NCBI GenBank assembly: GCA_019747875.1
Contig: JAIEQI010000021.1
Coordinates: 45,357 to 109,356 of the forward strand
Source: Candidatus Obscuribacterales bacterium
GTDB taxonomy: Bacteria; Cyanobacteriota; Vampirovibrionia; Obscuribacterales; Obscuribacteraceae
Direction: 5' to 3'
Length of the DNA stretch: 64,000 nt
The stretch's first letter is position 1; the number at the start of each line of letters is the position of its first letter. The notes under the pieces are model-generated. The model did no database searches. It was not told where the DNA came from and saw nothing but the letters and a program-made list of their open reading frames with translations. A program made the translations under genes and the position numbers. Positions 61,570 through 64,000 of the stretch are shown here, piece by piece.

Positions 61570-63939
61570 ATGACAAGCAAAATCCGGCATCGGACGATCG
61601 GCGCCTTTTTGGCGCTGTCGGGACTTATGTCCTATTTGATGGAATCCCCAAGTTTCGCGCAAAGTGCTCCAGATAGTTTATCGACTACAAGCGCTGCCGC
61701 ACCACACTCAGAGCCATCACCAACTACGCCGGCTCCGACGACCTTTTCAGGTATGAATGTGATCGACTTTGGCAATCACGATGGGGGTCATTTTTCGCTC
61801 ACAGGTGATCTAATAAATAACGGCACCATTTATGCGATTTCGACTAACCCATCAATAACCACTGCCATATTTTCGGCACCGAATATTTTCAATCAAACTG
61901 GCGCGACTATTTCTTCGGTGCTTCCTGCCGGTGGTCTTCCCGGATACGGGAATGCAGTTGCCGGGCTAAATTTGATTTTCAATACGACCAATAATTTCAT
62001 CAATGCAGGGATTGTCAATAGCGCTGGTTCTCTTGCGATAAATGCCGGCGGCAGTATCACTAATGCCTTACCACAGGGTGTTATGGCGCCACCACCTGTA
62101 ATGCAAGCAATTAACAACATTGACATCGCATCCCAAATTGGCAATATCGTCAACGCCGGGACGATAGCTTCGATGACAGGAAATATCAACATAACTGCTG
62201 CTGCAAATAATGCTTTGGCGATCAACAATCTGGGCGGAATCATTTCGGCGTTGCAAGGCAACATCAATGTGCGTGATGCACTTTATACAGGCACTGCCCA
62301 GATGAACATCGCTGGTGGCGATTGGCTTTCAAAGAATCTCAATTTGATGAATGGTCAAGGTGCCATTACCGCTCAGTTAAATAGCGCCACAGGTGTGCTC
62401 AACGCTTACGGCTATGGCGCAAACGTTGGTGTATGGAAGGGCGACCTAAACTTAGGCGTACTTAAAGCTGACGGCGATCCGACTTATTATAGTGCCGATG
62501 GCGACATAACTCTAGGAGCTTCAACCATTGGGACCGACGGGTTTGATCTGGCGATTATAGCGAAGGGCAACGTCTATTCAGCTTCTGACTTGGTGATTAA
62601 CACAAGTGATCCATTGTTTAATGGACCCTCAGGCAATGTGTTAATTGTGGCTGGCGCCAAATTCATCACTCCAACTTCTGGAGAGGAGCAACCAGCACCA
62701 ACAATAAATTTTCTGAAAGTCACCTTCACTAGTCCGAACCCTGCTTTAGATCCCGGTGGTAGTATTTTGCCCTCTGGTGCATTGCAAATTGACACCTCGG
62801 GAGATCTAGCTGGCAACCCTAATCAAGCGGGCAATGTTACGCTGATTGCATATCAAGGTAAATCACCAGATTCGGGGCAAATCGCACCAAGTGACGTTAG
62901 TAATTCCTATGTCAGAGCCGTGAACTCACCTGGCTTCTCCGGAGGTTCCGTCACCATGATCGCCGGAGCAACAACTGGAACTGCGATCAGTTTCGGAAAT
63001 GTCACCGGAGGCGGTGGCAACGCTGCAGTTAATATTTATGCGGCAACCCCTGTTATAAGTGGAGGTGGAGGACAGATCACTGTTATTAATGGAACAGTTC
63101 AACCTGGAAGTGGTAGCTACATTCGTGGCGATCTACAGCTCGCTAATATTTCCCTTGGTGATCTAAACAACGATGGTTTTGCGGGAATTGATGGTGGACC
63201 GGCATTAAATGGCGCCAACGGTGGAGCTTTCCAGATCCAAACGTTAGGCGATCTTGCCGTTAATAGTATTTATTCCCGAGGTGGAAAGGGTGGAGCTGAT
63301 ACTGGTGCGTTACTTGGCTCTGGTGGCGTTGGTGGCAATGGCGGTACCATCTCAATTCAAGGTGCTGCTGTTCAAGCGTTACTAGTTGATGTTACCGGAG
63401 GTGATGGTGGCTTCGGCGGAGACGCTCCAGGTGGGGTTGCGTCTCCGGGTGGTGCGGGCGGAGGCGCCGGATCTTTTAAAGCAGTTGCTAGCACATCTAT
63501 AATTTCAGGCAATTTAATCGCAAAGGGTGGCACCGGAGGTAATGGAGGCACCGGAGGCGCGATCTGGCAACCCGATACCACCGACAACTCGGGTGGCGCT
63601 GGGGGATCGGTGACTCTTTCCGCCCCTGATATTGCTGTTAACGATGTCGACATTAGCGGTGGAAAGGGTGGCGTTGGGATTATAACAACCTTGTTCGCTA
63701 CAGATCCAGGGAATGCATTGGGAGGTGGAAACGGAGGTAGCTTCATCGCTACGGCGACAGCCACGTTTCAATCTGGTGGCAGTATAACAGCCACAGGAGG
63801 GGCTGCTGGCACCGGCGGTGCTGGAAATGGTTTTGATGGCAACGTGCTAGCCCCTGGGGGAAAGGGTGGGTCCATTCAGATAACTGGCGGCACGGATGTT
63901 ACGGTCGGTCTGATTGATACTACTTGTAAATTCCGCTGA
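61570..63939 (+). pseudogene. exported beta-helix, Gly-rich surface protein, interrupted by an IS21-like element
   Basis: The frame from the ATG at 61570 (GGAGG upstream) has a signal peptide (about 1-30) and filamentous-haemagglutinin-like repeats matching the N-terminal part of the protein at 51891 (NNGTIYAIST, NIFNQTGATISSVLPAGG, GNIVNAGTIASMTGNI). A strongly Gly-rich part follows (GGKGGADTG, GGDGGFGGDAPGG, GGTGGNGGTGG), resembling surface fibre proteins. The true coding sequence stops making sense at about 63924; the last residues (CKFR, then TGA) come from the end of an insertion element. The downstream remainder lies outside the window, so the original length and any enzymatic domain are unknown. 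Upstream direct repeats suggest response-regulator control. Confidence 0.75.
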
Positions 63940-64000
63940 AAACGGCCACCCAAAACGCTAATTGTCGGCCACCCCAGAACGCTAATTGTCGGCCATATTT
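63925..64000. mobile_element. end of an IS21-like insertion sequence, cut by the window edge
   Basis: From TGTAAATTCCGCTGAAAACG the sequence turns into terminal repeats: CGGCCACCCAAAACGCTAATTGT (63943-63965) and nearly the same at 63966-63989, with a third copy beginning at 63990. A TGT-starting end with multiple repeats of about 23 bp is characteristic of IS21-family elements. The transposase genes would lie beyond the window. The family call is from the end structure and recall of similar ends, without a search. Confidence 0.6.

Noticed and set aside
63372..63764. Minus-strand Pro-rich ORF near the end of the window
   Set aside because: It is the reverse complement of the Gly-rich coding region (glycine codons read as proline).

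Overview
The window is ordinary bacterial chromosome. Genes lie densely on both strands, base composition is close to balanced, and Shine-Dalgarno sites are good. Several features suggest a non-photosynthetic relative of Cyanobacteria (Melainabacteria/Obscuribacterales type): a pyruvate phosphate dikinase operon with its DUF299 regulator, a small cyanobacterial-style RRM RNA-binding protein, CtpA-like S41 proteases, Ser/Thr kinases, and many TPR and very long low-complexity proteins. This assignment is an inference from gene content; no rRNA or marker gene is present to confirm it. No tRNA, rRNA, CRISPR array or phage was seen.

Layout. 0-7.4 kb: S41 protease, TPR protein, membrane Ser/Thr kinase, PhoB/OmpR-type response regulator and aldehyde dehydrogenase. 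7.4-9.5 kb: a strong sigma70-type promoter with a palindrome in its spacer, a GC-rich structured leader, and a secreted protein with a tandem repeat. 9.5-12.3 kb (minus): a TlpA-like thioredoxin whose first active-site Cys codon is TGA, followed by a SECIS-like hairpin (candidate selenoprotein), and a Tat-exported flavin oxidoreductase. 12.4-18.1 kb: acyl-CoA carboxyltransferase, two unknown proteins, MTA phosphorylase and a second S41 protease. 18.4-23.8 kb: a 1030-residue coiled-coil/TPR protein, a CGNR-like zinc protein, and a MATE exporter behind two tandem palindromic operators. 24.0-27.9 kb: three nearly identical small secreted two-helix proteins resembling VirB2/TrbC pilins, interleaved with a lipoprotein and an unknown protein. 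28.0-39.1 kb: a secreted PHB-depolymerase-like esterase, a 2.1-kb tandem duplication carrying two TPR paralogues and broken ends of both neighbours, and two large paralogues with TonB-like C-termini. 39.5-50.8 kb: the PPDK regulator-PPDK operon, two Gly-rich paralogues, a RelA/SpoT-like divergent protein, an RRM protein, and a second PEP-utilising (PEP synthase/rifampicin phosphotransferase-like) enzyme. 50.9-64 kb: a secreted protein, a 1671-residue beta-helix protein with an embedded GH17 beta-1,3-glucanase-like domain, a candidate papain-like effector beside a SUKH-type protein, a DUF4239 membrane protein, and a second beta-helix protein cut off by the end of an IS21-like element at the window edge.

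How the parts fit. PEP/pyruvate interconversion is covered by PPDK, its bifunctional regulator and the second PEP enzyme. A large share of the window concerns the cell surface and exterior: S41 proteases, esterase, beta-helix/GH17 protein, pilin-like proteins and the candidate toxin/immunity pair. This would suit an organism living in contact with other cells or biofilm matrix. The items most worth following up are the in-frame TGA at the thioredoxin active site, the pilin-like triplet, the GH17-beta-helix fusion, the RelA-like protein and the protease/SUKH locus.
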